DNA of 64,000 bases from contig JBCBVA010000003.1 of assembly GCA_039817825.1 (NCBI GenBank), positions 12,396 to 76,395 on the forward strand, written 5' to 3'. Source of the DNA: PCC-7336 sp039817825. GTDB lineage: Bacteria > Cyanobacteriota > Cyanobacteriia > Thermostichales > PCC-7336. The position numbers were made by a program, and so were the translations under genes. A model generated the notes under the pieces. It saw only the letters and a program-made list of their open reading frames with translations, did not search any database and was not told the DNA's origin. This document shows, piece after piece, positions 50,626 through 59,608 of this stretch (the first letter of the stretch is position 1; the number at the start of each line of letters is the position of its first letter).

Positions 50626-51363
50626 TTAGCTTGTAGGGGAGTTGGGGAGCCCGTTGGCGATGTCGTACACTTCGTTGATATAGCGGGCAACGTTTGCAGG
50701 AATGCCGATCTCGCGGGTGCGTGCTAGTCCTTGCCGGTAGCTGGCTAAGCTCCAATGGATAGCTTGACTATCCTCAACTCCATCTTGCCGCCACGTATCG
50801 TACAGCGTGCGAATCCATCGGGTCGTACCCTCCAAGTTTTCCTGGATATCGTAGCGATCGCGAATTCCCAAATCCTTGCCCAACGCGGCAGAAATTTGCC
50901 CCAAACCCCGGGCTCCCGTTCGAGACCTTGCTTTTGGATCGAACCCAGATTCCCGTGCCACGAGGCCAGCGATCAATCGCGGGTCAATTCCGTACTGGCG
51001 ACTGTAAAACTCTGTCCAATGGGCAATGTCTCTGGCATCAGATGCACTGAGATCGGGATTGTAACGGCGAATTAACTCTCGTAAATGATGGGAGGCCTGA
51101 TGCTGGGTCAGCTCGAACGTGGGGGTACGTTCAAGAGGGAGTATGTCCTGCCCGATTGGCCGGTGACGGACATCGTGGATACTGACGGGCTGGACAGTCA
51201 TACCCGTGGCAGCCCCCCAATCTGCTCTATGAATCGGAGTGGCTGTATAGATCTGGCTAGATGAATGGATGGCAGAGGTGCTCTGCCACAATTGGCTCCG
51301 GGCTGAACGCACGGAAAGCACCATCGAAACCACGACAGCGATCGCGATTCCTCCAATCCTCAT
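50626..51363 (-). CDS. Lytic transglycosylase (SLT domain)
   Basis: About 245 residues: signal peptide or anchor (MRIGGIAIAVVVSMVLSV), a variable region, then an SLT lysozyme-like domain from about residue 110. Catalytic and fold motifs: YGIDPRLIAGLVARESGFDPKARS with the catalytic Glu, GARGLGQI, and the C-terminal LASYRQGLARTREIGIPANVARYINEVY. It cleaves peptidoglycan glycan strands in the periplasm. ATG 51363 is preferred over the GTG/GTG pair just upstream. Confidence 0.9.
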   Translation of the reverse strand: MRIGGIAIAVVVSMVLSVRSARSQLWQSTSAIHSSSQIYTATPIHRADWGAATGMTVQPVSIHDVRHRPIGQDILPLERTPTFELTQHQASHHLRELIRRYNPDLSASDARDIAHWTEFYSRQYGIDPRLIAGLVARESGFDPKARSRTGARGLGQISAALGKDLGIRDRYDIQENLEGTTRWIRTLYDTWRQDGVEDSQAIHWSLASYRQGLARTREIGIPANVARYINEVYDIANGLPNSPTS

Positions 51364-51532
51364 CACCACCGTCCCTCATTCTGACCAATACCCAAACAGT
51401 AGCCGCGATTGACAAGCCCAGCTTTCTTTCCTTGGACAGAATCTATGCTTTCCTCCGCAACGCGTTCAGTTCCTGTTCAGGCCATCATTTGAGTGCTGTC
51501 AGTAGAGTTAAATCACTACCCTTTAAAGCCAC

Positions 51533-52507
51533 ATGCCAGTCATCCGTACTCCCAAGCCCTGGGATCTTCCCGAGCGCCGGGCAACCTCAGAATCTGCATA
51601 CCTGGGTCGCCGGAAATTTCTCCTCCAAGCCGCAGGAGCAAGTATTGGCATGGCAGCAGCCACTGTTGGGTGCAATCGTCAAGCGAATGTTCGATCTCAA
51701 TCCCTCCCTTCCTCTGAACTGCCAGCGACACTCAACCCTACGTTCTCCGGCGACGGTTTAGTACTGACTCAACAAGAGGTTGCTGCTCGCTACAACAATT
51801 TCTACGAGTTCGGCGGTTCTAAAAATATTTGGCGACAAGCCCAAGCTCTCCCGACCGATCCCTGGAGGCTTGAAGTCACTGGCTTAGTTCGCAATCCCAC
51901 TACCTACGACCTAGACGACCTCACCTCTAAATTTCCTTTAGAAGAGCGAGTGTATCGATTTCGATGCGTGGAGGCCTGGGCCATGGTTGTGCCGTGGTTG
52001 GGATTCCCCATGCACCAACTGATGGCAGATGTGGAGCCGACGTCAGACGCTAAATTTGTCCGGTTTGAGTCGTTCTACGATCCGGAGATTACCACGGGGC
52101 CAGCCTTGACCCGTCCCTCAACCTTGCCGTGGCCCTATCAAGAAGCGCTGCGCATTGATGAAATGGCCAACGATCTAGCGTTTTTTGCCGTGGGAATCTA
52201 CGGCCAATCGCTTCCCAAGCAGCACGGTGCCCCGATTCGCATGGTGTTGCCGTGGAAATATGGATTTAAGGGGGCTAAATCTATCGTCAAAATCGAGTTT
52301 GTGGCCGATCGCCCCGCTACCTACTGGAACACCCTAGCTCCGGATGAATATGGGTTTATGTCCAATGTCGAGCCAGACGTTCCCCATCCCCGTTGGTCTC
52401 AGGCCGAGGAGCGCCTCATTGCGGATGGTCCCAGTTGGGGATGGACTCGTCAACCCACGTTGCTCTACAACGGCTACGAGGAATTTGTGGGCCATTTATA
52501 CGCTTGA
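51533..52507 (+). CDS. msrP: Protein-methionine-sulfoxide reductase catalytic subunit MsrP
   Basis: A 324-residue molybdopterin enzyme (formerly YedY) that repairs oxidised methionines outside the cytoplasm. It has the MsrP N-terminus IRTPKPWDLPE, a twin-arginine leader (GRRKFLLQAAGASIGMAAATVGC), YNNFYEFGGSKNIWRQA, the ligand cysteine in YRFRCVEAWAMVVPWLGFP, and LPWKYGFKGAKSIVKI. The usual heme partner MsrQ is not next to it, so electrons must come from elsewhere or from a distant gene. Together with tatA at 156 this is a likely Tat substrate. Confidence 0.95.
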   Translation: MPVIRTPKPWDLPERRATSESAYLGRRKFLLQAAGASIGMAAATVGCNRQANVRSQSLPSSELPATLNPTFSGDGLVLTQQEVAARYNNFYEFGGSKNIWRQAQALPTDPWRLEVTGLVRNPTTYDLDDLTSKFPLEERVYRFRCVEAWAMVVPWLGFPMHQLMADVEPTSDAKFVRFESFYDPEITTGPALTRPSTLPWPYQEALRIDEMANDLAFFAVGIYGQSLPKQHGAPIRMVLPWKYGFKGAKSIVKIEFVADRPATYWNTLAPDEYGFMSNVEPDVPHPRWSQAEERLIADGPSWGWTRQPTLLYNGYEEFVGHLYA

Positions 52508-52615
52508 GTCTGTACAGCTAGGATCGCAACAGACTAAGGAATACTACAGAATAAACATTTCGGAAGTGAAACCTAGAGTGCTACACTAAGGGGCTGTTGT
52601 TCGAATCGAAACTTC

Positions 52616-52921
52616 ATGCCTCAGATCAAGTCAGCCATCAAGCGAGTTCAAGTGGCAGAACGCAATCGCTTGTACAACAAGTCTTATAAATCCGCTATTA
52701 GCACCTTGATGAAGAAGGCGCTCACCCTCGCCGACAAAGTATCTGCTGGCGACGCCGATGTATCTGTAGAGCAGCTTGATTCTGCTATGTCTGCTGCCAT
52801 CAGCAAGATTGATAAAGCTGCGTGCAAAGGTGTACTGCACCGCAATACTGCGGCTCGTCGCAAGTCCCGCCTATCTCGGGTTTACAAGGCTGCGACCAAC
52901 CAGACTGCTCCTGCCAGCTAG
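52616..52921 (+). CDS. rpsT: 30S ribosomal protein S20
   Basis: 101 residues, basic: MPQIKSAIKRVQVAERNRLYNKSYKSAIST, then GVLHRNTAARRKSRLSRVYKAAT. It binds 16S rRNA at the base of the body. A TACACT box about 36 bases upstream is a possible -10. The tatD gene begins soon after the stop. Confidence 0.98.
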   Translation: MPQIKSAIKRVQVAERNRLYNKSYKSAISTLMKKALTLADKVSAGDADVSVEQLDSAMSAAISKIDKAACKGVLHRNTAARRKSRLSRVYKAATNQTAPAS

Positions 52922-53004
52922 GAACCGTACTCGTGTCTGCAGCCGGACAGGTACAGCCACCAACCCTGGGAGACACCATCCCTCCACTGCCCGACCTATC
53001 TCCA

Positions 53005-53841
53005 ATGCTCGATCTCATCGATAGCCACGTTCATCTCAACTTCAACCGGTTTGACGGAGAGCTGGACGAGGTGTCACAGCGATGGCGTGCTGCGGGGGTA
53101 TCGCAGCTCGTTCATTCATGCTGCACTCCAGATGAATTTGAACAGTTACAGGCGATTGCCGACCGTTTTCCGGAAGTCTTTCTGGCTGTCGGTTTGCATC
53201 CGCTGGATGTGGAGAACTGGGAGCAGAAAGCTGCTGCGATCGTGACCGATATTCGCCGTTTGGCTTCAAGTGATGGGCGAGTGGTGGCGATCGGAGAAAC
53301 AGGGCTTGATTTCTTCAAGGCGGAAAATGCTGACGAACAAATCGAGTCGTTTCGCGCCCATGTCCAGGTGGCTCGGGAACTTGACCTGCCCTTAATTGTC
53401 CATTGTCGCGATGCAGCTTTGGCCGCACGCGATCTGCTGCAAGAGATGGGGCCTGTACGGGGCGTGATGCATTGCTGGGGGGGCACTCCAGCAGAAACTG
53501 CCTGGTTTGTTGAGCTGGGCATGTACATCAGCTTCAGTGGTATTCTTACTTTTAAGAGTGCTGCTGATATTCGCGCATCAGCAGCGACTGTTCCAGATGA
53601 TCGTCTGCTGATCGAGACCGATTGCCCGTTTTTGGCTCCTGTTCCCCACCGAGGGAGGCGCAACGAGCCTGCTCATGTGGCTCACGTAGCACGGCAGCTT
53701 GCAGACATCAAGGGGATTGCCCTGGCCGATGTTGCTACGCTTACCTCAGCCAACGCTCGCCGATTGTTTGGGCTGCCCCAGCCGTCTCCATCAGTGACTC
53801 GAAAGCAATCCTTGCGGGAACCTAGCGTCGAAGCTGCTTAA
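53005..53841 (+). CDS. tatD: TatD-family metal-dependent hydrolase
   Basis: About 278 residues. The metal-site residues of TatD DNases are visible: DSHVHL at the start, the Glu in VVAIGETGLDFF, LIVHCRDA, VMHCWGGTP and LIETDCPFLAP. TatD proteins are DNases/exonucleases in repair and apoptosis-like DNA breakdown; no link to Tat export is required. ATG 53005 places the DSHVHL motif at the N-terminus as in the family; a GTG at 52933, behind AGGAA, would add 24 residues. It follows rpsT closely. Confidence 0.92.
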   Translation: MLDLIDSHVHLNFNRFDGELDEVSQRWRAAGVSQLVHSCCTPDEFEQLQAIADRFPEVFLAVGLHPLDVENWEQKAAAIVTDIRRLASSDGRVVAIGETGLDFFKAENADEQIESFRAHVQVARELDLPLIVHCRDAALAARDLLQEMGPVRGVMHCWGGTPAETAWFVELGMYISFSGILTFKSAADIRASAATVPDDRLLIETDCPFLAPVPHRGRRNEPAHVAHVARQLADIKGIALADVATLTSANARRLFGLPQPSPSVTRKQSLREPSVEAA

Positions 53842-53872
53842 TCCAGTTCGACACAAATTTTTACTTGACCGA

Positions 53873-53901
53873 TTGACGGACGTGCCACCGATTTTTATAA
53901 T
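53873..53901 (+). promoter_or_regulatory. Strong promoter for rpoB
   Basis: TTGACG, a 17-base spacer, and TATAAT: a near-consensus sigma-70-type promoter. The start point is near 53908, about 32 bases before the rpoB ATG. Confidence 0.8.
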
Positions 53902-53939
53902 TGGAGGCCTGATGTCAGCGCGACCTTTCTGAGAAACGC

Positions 53940-56900
53940 ATGAATAGTTTGACAACTGCGATTTCCGCGAACACACTACCTGACTTGGTGGAGGTTCAGC
54001 GGAAAAGTTTTTTGTGGTTTTTAAGCGAAGGATTTGAAGAGGAACTACTCAGCTTTTCCCCTATTGTCGACTACACCGGTAAGCTCGAACTCCACTTCCT
54101 ACCCGACTACAAGTCTGGTGACGCCTCGAAAGGTTACAAGATTCATCCGCCCCGTTACGACGCAGACGAAGCCAAGCGTCGCGACGCTACCTATCAAGCT
54201 CAGATTCGCGTCCCCACTCGCCTGATCAACAAAGAAACGGGCGAAATTAAAGATATGGACGTGTTCATCGGCGATCTGCCGTTGATGACCGACCGCGGTA
54301 CGTTCATCATCAATGGTGCCGAGCGGGTCATCGTCAATCAGATTGTCCGTAGCCCCGGTGTCTACTACAAAGAAGAGATCGATAAAAACGGTCGTCGCAC
54401 CTACAACGCCAGCCTGATTCCCAACCGTGGCGCCTGGTTGAAGTTTGAGACCGATAAGAACGACTTAGTTTGGGTTCGTATCGATAAAACCCGCAAGCTG
54501 TCTGCTGCTGTACTGCTAAAAGCTCTCGGTTTGAGCGACGCGGAAATCAACGATGGGTTGCGCCACCCCGAGTACATCCAAAAGACAGTCGAAAAAGAAG
54601 GGAACTTCTCAGAAGAAGAGGCCCTGATGGAGCTGTACCGCAAGTTGCGCCCCGGCGAACCTCCGACGGTAGCTGGCGGTCAGCAGCTGCTAGAATCGCG
54701 CTTTTTCGACCCCAAACGCTACGATTTGGGCCGGGTGGGTCGCTACAAGCTCAACCGTAAGTTGAATCTCAACATTCCTGAAAATATCCGAGTACTGACC
54801 ACCACGGATATTCTGACGGCGATCGACTATCTGATTAACTTAGAATTCGACATCGGCCAAATTGATGATATCGACCACTTGGGAAACCGTCGCATTCGAT
54901 CCGTTGGCGAACTCCTGCAAAACCAAGTACGCGTTGGTTTAAATCGCCTAGAGCGCATCATTCGCGAGCGGATGACGGTCTCAGAGTCCGAAAGTCTGAC
55001 TCCGGCGTCACTGGTTAACCCCAAGCCCCTTGTCGCAGCTATCAAAGAGTTCTTCGGCTCCAGCCAACTGTCCCAGTTCATGGATCAGACGAACCCATTA
55101 GCCGAGCTGACTCACAAACGCCGTTTGTCGGCATTGGGCCCTGGCGGCTTGAGCCGCGAGCGTGCTGGCTTTGCTGTTCGAGACATCCACCCCAGTCACT
55201 ACGGACGCATCTGCCCGATTGAAACACCTGAAGGTCCGAACGCCGGTCTGATTGGTTCGCTAGCCACCCACGCCCGCATCAACCCCTATGGATTTATTGA
55301 AAGTCCGTATTGGTTGGTGAAAGACGGAGTGGTTCTCAAGGAGCGGGCCCCAGTGTACTTAACCGCTGACGAAGAGGACGAATACAGGGTGGCACCGGGG
55401 GACATTCCTCTGGATGAAAGCAATGCCATTCGCGGTGAACTGGTGCCGGTGCGGTACCGTCAAGAATTCGGTACCGCCCACCCCGATGAGGTGCACTACG
55501 TACAGGTGTCGCCCGTACAAGTTATTTCCGTTGGAACGTCGCTGATTCCCTTCCTGGAGCACGACGACGCCAACCGCGCTCTGATGGGCGCTAACATGCA
55601 GCGTCAAGCGGTGCCTCTGCTGAAGCCCGATCGCCCCCTCGTAGGTACCGGTATTGAAGCTCAGGCTGCGCGCGACTCCGGCATGGTGGTAGTCTGCCGT
55701 GCCAACGGTGTCGTTACTCGCGTGACTTCTGAGGAGGTCGTCGTCCAGACGGATGCAGGCAACGGGCCTACGGTGTACCGACTGCAGAAATACCAGCGTT
55801 CCAACCAAGATACTTGCCTCAACCAACGGCCTCTGGTGGAAGTCGGCGATCGCGTTGTCGCTGGTCAGGTCTTGGCAGATGGCTCCGCCACCGAAGGGGG
55901 AGAGCTGGCTCTCGGACAAAACGTCCTAGTGGCTTATATGCCTTGGGAAGGTTACAACTACGAGGACGCCATCCTGATTAGCGAACGGTTGGTATACGAC
56001 GATATCTTTACCTCCGTCCACATCGAAAAGTTTGAAATTGAAGCCCGCCAGACCAAGCTGGGGCCCGAAGAAATCACCCGCGAAATTCCCAACGTGGGTG
56101 AAGACTCGCTGCGCAACCTCGACGAGCAAGGTATCGTCCGTGTCGGGGCTTGGGTACAGTCCGGCGACATCCTAGTCGGTAAGGTTACCCCCAAGGGTGA
56201 ATCCGATCAACCCCCGGAAGAAAAGCTCTTGCGCGCCATCTTTGGTGAAAAAGCCCGTGATGTGCGTGACAACTCCTTGCGAGTTCCTAACGGCGAGAAA
56301 GGCCGAGTGGTTGACGTGCGCGTCTTTACCCGCGAGCAAGGGGATGAATTGCCCCCCGGCGCCAACATGGTGGTGCGGGTTTATATCGCTCTGAAACGCA
56401 AGATTCAGGTGGGTGACAAGATCGCAGGTCGCCACGGCAACAAGGGAATTATCTCTCGCATCCTTCCTTGTGAAGACATGCCCTACCTACCTGACGGCAC
56501 TCCCATCGATATCGTTCTCAACCCACTGGGTGTTCCGTCCCGTATGAATGTGGGTCAGGTGTTTGAGTGTTTGCTGGGTTGGGCTGCTGGAAACCTTGGA
56601 GTGCGCTTCAAACTGATGCCGTTTGACGAAATGCACGGGGAAGAAGCCTCGCGTGCAACCGTTCGGGCCAAGCTGTCGGAGGCACGTGAGAAAACCGGTA
56701 AGGATTGGATCTACACCGAGGACGGTGCCTACGCCGGCAAGATGCAGGTGTATGACGGACGAACGGGCGAACTATTCGATCAGCCGGTGACTGTTGGACG
56801 TGCCTATATCCTTAAGCTGGTTCACTTGGTGGACGAAAAAATCCACGCCCGCTCCACCGGGCCCTACTCGCTGGTTACCCAGCAACCGTTGGGAGGCAAA

Positions 56901-57482
56901 GCGCAGCAGGGCGGTCAACGATTTGGCGAAATGGAAGTGTGGGCTCTGGAGGCCTTCGGTGCCGCTTATACCCTGCAAGAGCTGCTGACGGTGAAATCCG
57001 ACGACATGATCGGACGGAACGAAGCCCTCAACGCGATCGTCAAGGGCCAGCCAATTCCGCGTCCTGGCACACCGGAATCCTTCAAGGTACTGATGCGCGA
57101 GTTGCAGTCCCTGGGATTGGATGTCTCGGTTCATAAGGTAGACACCAATCTGGATGGTACCTCCGAACATACCGAGGTGGACTTGATGGCCGATGCCAGT
57201 CATCGCCGCACGCCATCTCGACCCACGTACGAGTCGGTAACTACGGAAGATCTGCAAATCCCTCCGTCTGCTGACGGTCAGCCTGCGGCTCAGCAGGCAG
57301 TCGCTACCGTGCCGGCAGTGGCTGTCGCCGAGGCGGCAACTGCGGTCGCTGAAGCCGCTCCTGCGGCAGAGGGCGGTGTAGCCGAGACAGAAGCTGCTGG
57401 TGCCGAAGCCAACGGAGCAGTAGATGTTGCTGTGGTGGAGGAGACACCTATCGCGACTGAAGATACCGGCACCGACGAATAG
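53940..57482 (+). CDS. rpoB: RNA polymerase beta subunit with Ala/Glu-rich C-terminal tail
   Basis: The 1180-residue beta subunit. Conserved parts: LVEVQRKSFLWFL start, RSPGVYYKEEIDKNGRRTY, DQTNPLAELTHKRRLSALGPGGL (rifampicin-site region), GRICPIETPEGPNAGLIGSLA, and the C-terminal AFGAAYTLQELLTVKSDDMIGR. After the last conserved helix (about residue 1080) a roughly 100-residue tail follows, poor in order and rich in Ala, Glu and Val (for example PAVAVAEAATAVAEAAPAAEG). Cyanobacterial RpoB normally ends soon after the conserved region. It is the first gene of the rpoB-rpoC1-rpoC2 operon. Confidence 0.98.
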   Translation: MNSLTTAISANTLPDLVEVQRKSFLWFLSEGFEEELLSFSPIVDYTGKLELHFLPDYKSGDASKGYKIHPPRYDADEAKRRDATYQAQIRVPTRLINKETGEIKDMDVFIGDLPLMTDRGTFIINGAERVIVNQIVRSPGVYYKEEIDKNGRRTYNASLIPNRGAWLKFETDKNDLVWVRIDKTRKLSAAVLLKALGLSDAEINDGLRHPEYIQKTVEKEGNFSEEEALMELYRKLRPGEPPTVAGGQQLLESRFFDPKRYDLGRVGRYKLNRKLNLNIPENIRVLTTTDILTAIDYLINLEFDIGQIDDIDHLGNRRIRSVGELLQNQVRVGLNRLERIIRERMTVSESESLTPASLVNPKPLVAAIKEFFGSSQLSQFMDQTNPLAELTHKRRLSALGPGGLSRERAGFAVRDIHPSHYGRICPIETPEGPNAGLIGSLATHARINPYGFIESPYWLVKDGVVLKERAPVYLTADEEDEYRVAPGDIPLDESNAIRGELVPVRYRQEFGTAHPDEVHYVQVSPVQVISVGTSLIPFLEHDDANRALMGANMQRQAVPLLKPDRPLVGTGIEAQAARDSGMVVVCRANGVVTRVTSEEVVVQTDAGNGPTVYRLQKYQRSNQDTCLNQRPLVEVGDRVVAGQVLADGSATEGGELALGQNVLVAYMPWEGYNYEDAILISERLVYDDIFTSVHIEKFEIEARQTKLGPEEITREIPNVGEDSLRNLDEQGIVRVGAWVQSGDILVGKVTPKGESDQPPEEKLLRAIFGEKARDVRDNSLRVPNGEKGRVVDVRVFTREQGDELPPGANMVVRVYIALKRKIQVGDKIAGRHGNKGIISRILPCEDMPYLPDGTPIDIVLNPLGVPSRMNVGQVFECLLGWAAGNLGVRFKLMPFDEMHGEEASRATVRAKLSEAREKTGKDWIYTEDGAYAGKMQVYDGRTGELFDQPVTVGRAYILKLVHLVDEKIHARSTGPYSLVTQQPLGGKAQQGGQRFGEMEVWALEAFGAAYTLQELLTVKSDDMIGRNEALNAIVKGQPIPRPGTPESFKVLMRELQSLGLDVSVHKVDTNLDGTSEHTEVDLMADASHRRTPSRPTYESVTTEDLQIPPSADGQPAAQQAVATVPAVAVAEAATAVAEAAPAAEGGVAETEAAGAEANGAVDVAVVEETPIATEDTGTDE

Positions 57483-57599
57483 AGTCTTTCCCCGTAGCTC
57501 AACCCGCCACTCCCTCTTAGGAACGTAGAGTGTTTGGGCGTACGGGGATTGGACTGCAGTTAGAGAAGCACTGAGCTGAGACTTATCGAGATACCAACA

Positions 57600-59474
57600 A
57601 TGAGCAAACTCGAGCAGCGTTTTGATTACGTCAAAATTGGTTTGGCCTCGCCCGATCGCATCAAGGACTGGGGGCAGCGTACACTGCCCAACAGTACGGT
57701 GGTGGGTGAAGTCACCAAGCCAGAAACCATTAACTACAGAACGCTGAAGCCGGAGATGGACGGCTTATTTTGCGAGCGTATTTTTGGTCCGGCAAAAGAT
57801 TGGGAATGCCACTGTGGTAAGTACAAGCGGGTGCGACACCGCGGTATTGTCTGCGAGCGATGCGGTGTAGAGGTCACTGAATCTCGCGTGCGTCGTCACC
57901 GCATGGGCTACATCAACCTAGCGGCTCCTGTCACCCACGTTTGGTACCTCAAGGGGATTCCCAGCCACATTGCAACATTGTTGGATATGCCGCTGCGAGA
58001 TGTCGAGCAGGTGGTGTACTTCAATGCGTACGTGGTCATCGATCCCGGCAATGCGGAGAATTTAACCTACAAGCAACTGCTGACCGAAGATCAGTTCATC
58101 GAGATCGAAGATCAATTGTACGAAGAGGGGTCCGAGCTACAGCTTGCCCCGGACTGGGCCATGATTGGTGCTGAAGCAGTGAAGAAGCTGCTGATGGACA
58201 TCAAAATGGAGGAAGAGGCCGAGAAGTTGCGGGAAGATATCGCCACGTCGCGCGGCCAAAAGCGTGCCCGACTGATTAAGCGCTTGCGGGTGCTGGATAA
58301 CTTCATTGCCACCGAATCCCGTCCGGAATGGATGATTCTGGAAGCTCTACCGGTGATTCCTCCAGATTTGCGCCCGATGGTGCAGTTGGATGGCGGACGA
58401 TTTGCCACCTCTGACCTCAACGATCTCTATCGTCGCGTCATCAACCGCAACAACCGACTGGCGCGCCTGCAAGAGATCATGGCCCCCGAGATTATTGTCC
58501 GTAATGAAAAGCGGATGCTGCAGGAGGCTGTAGATGCGCTGATCGATAACGGTCGCCGCGGCCGCACGGTAGTTGGTGCCAATAACCGACCGCTGAAATC
58601 CCTCTCCGACATTATTGAAGGGAAGCAAGGGCGATTCCGTCAAAACTTGCTGGGTAAGCGGGTTGACTATTCCGGTCGTTCCGTCATTGTGGTCGGTCCC
58701 AAACTCAAGATTCACCAATGCGGGTTGCCGAAGGAAATGGCGATCGAGCTATTCCAGCCCTTTGTGATCCACAAGCTGATCAAGCGCGGCGTTGTCAACA
58801 ACATCAAAGCCGCCAAGAAAATGATTGTCATGAACGATCCAGCAATTTGGGACGTTCTGGAGGAGGTGATTGACGGCCACCCCGTACTGCTGAACCGCGC
58901 TCCAACCCTTCACCGCTTGGGGATTCAAGCCTTCGAGCCCTTGTTGGTAGAAGGACGTGCCATTCAGTTGCATCCCCTGGTTTGTCCGGCATTCAATGCT
59001 GACTTTGATGGCGACCAGATGGCTGTTCACGTCCCCCTTTCACTGGAAGCACAGGCTGAGGCGCGCTTGTTGATGCTGGCATCAAATAACGTGCTGTCAC
59101 CGGCCACGGGAACGCCAATCATTACTCCCAGCCAGGACATGGTTTTGGGTTGCTACTATCTCACGGCTGATAACCCCAAGCGCCAGAAAGGGCGGGGTAA
59201 GTATTTTGCCAACATGGAAGACGCTCTAGTTGCCTACGAACAAGGGGTTGTCGACCTGCATGCTTACATTTGGCTGCGCTACGACGACCCGGTCGAAGGT
59301 GGCGGGCAAGGGGAGCCGGAGGTCACCACAGAAACGGATGGCAGCAAGATTACCAAATATGAAAACCTCCGCATTCGCGAGACTCCGGATGGTCAACTGC
59401 TATCTCAGTACGTGTTCACCACCCCCGGACGAATTATCTTCAACAAAGTAATTCAGGAGTCTCTGGCTGTGTAA
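57600..59474 (+). CDS. rpoC1: RNA polymerase gamma subunit (RpoC1)
   Basis: The N-terminal half of beta-prime, split in cyanobacteria and plastids. 624 residues with the zinc-ribbon cysteines CHCGKYKRVRHRGIVCERCG and the catalytic NADFDGDQM holding the Mg-binding aspartates, plus RRGRTVVGANNRPLKSLSD and LGKRVDYSGRSVIVVGP. It follows rpoB by 117 bases. Confidence 0.98.
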   Translation: MSKLEQRFDYVKIGLASPDRIKDWGQRTLPNSTVVGEVTKPETINYRTLKPEMDGLFCERIFGPAKDWECHCGKYKRVRHRGIVCERCGVEVTESRVRRHRMGYINLAAPVTHVWYLKGIPSHIATLLDMPLRDVEQVVYFNAYVVIDPGNAENLTYKQLLTEDQFIEIEDQLYEEGSELQLAPDWAMIGAEAVKKLLMDIKMEEEAEKLREDIATSRGQKRARLIKRLRVLDNFIATESRPEWMILEALPVIPPDLRPMVQLDGGRFATSDLNDLYRRVINRNNRLARLQEIMAPEIIVRNEKRMLQEAVDALIDNGRRGRTVVGANNRPLKSLSDIIEGKQGRFRQNLLGKRVDYSGRSVIVVGPKLKIHQCGLPKEMAIELFQPFVIHKLIKRGVVNNIKAAKKMIVMNDPAIWDVLEEVIDGHPVLLNRAPTLHRLGIQAFEPLLVEGRAIQLHPLVCPAFNADFDGDQMAVHVPLSLEAQAEARLLMLASNNVLSPATGTPIITPSQDMVLGCYYLTADNPKRQKGRGKYFANMEDALVAYEQGVVDLHAYIWLRYDDPVEGGGQGEPEVTTETDGSKITKYENLRIRETPDGQLLSQYVFTTPGRIIFNKVIQESLAV

Positions 59475-59608
59475 GCCACCGTTGAGAGCCGAGCTGGATG
59501 GTTGTCAGATATCCAATACTCTCAGACAGCCAATATCAAAATCCTAGCTCGGCGCTAGCTTTCCACTTGCAAAACTCTGCCCGCATTTGCACTCGAGGCC
59601 AAGCGAAT

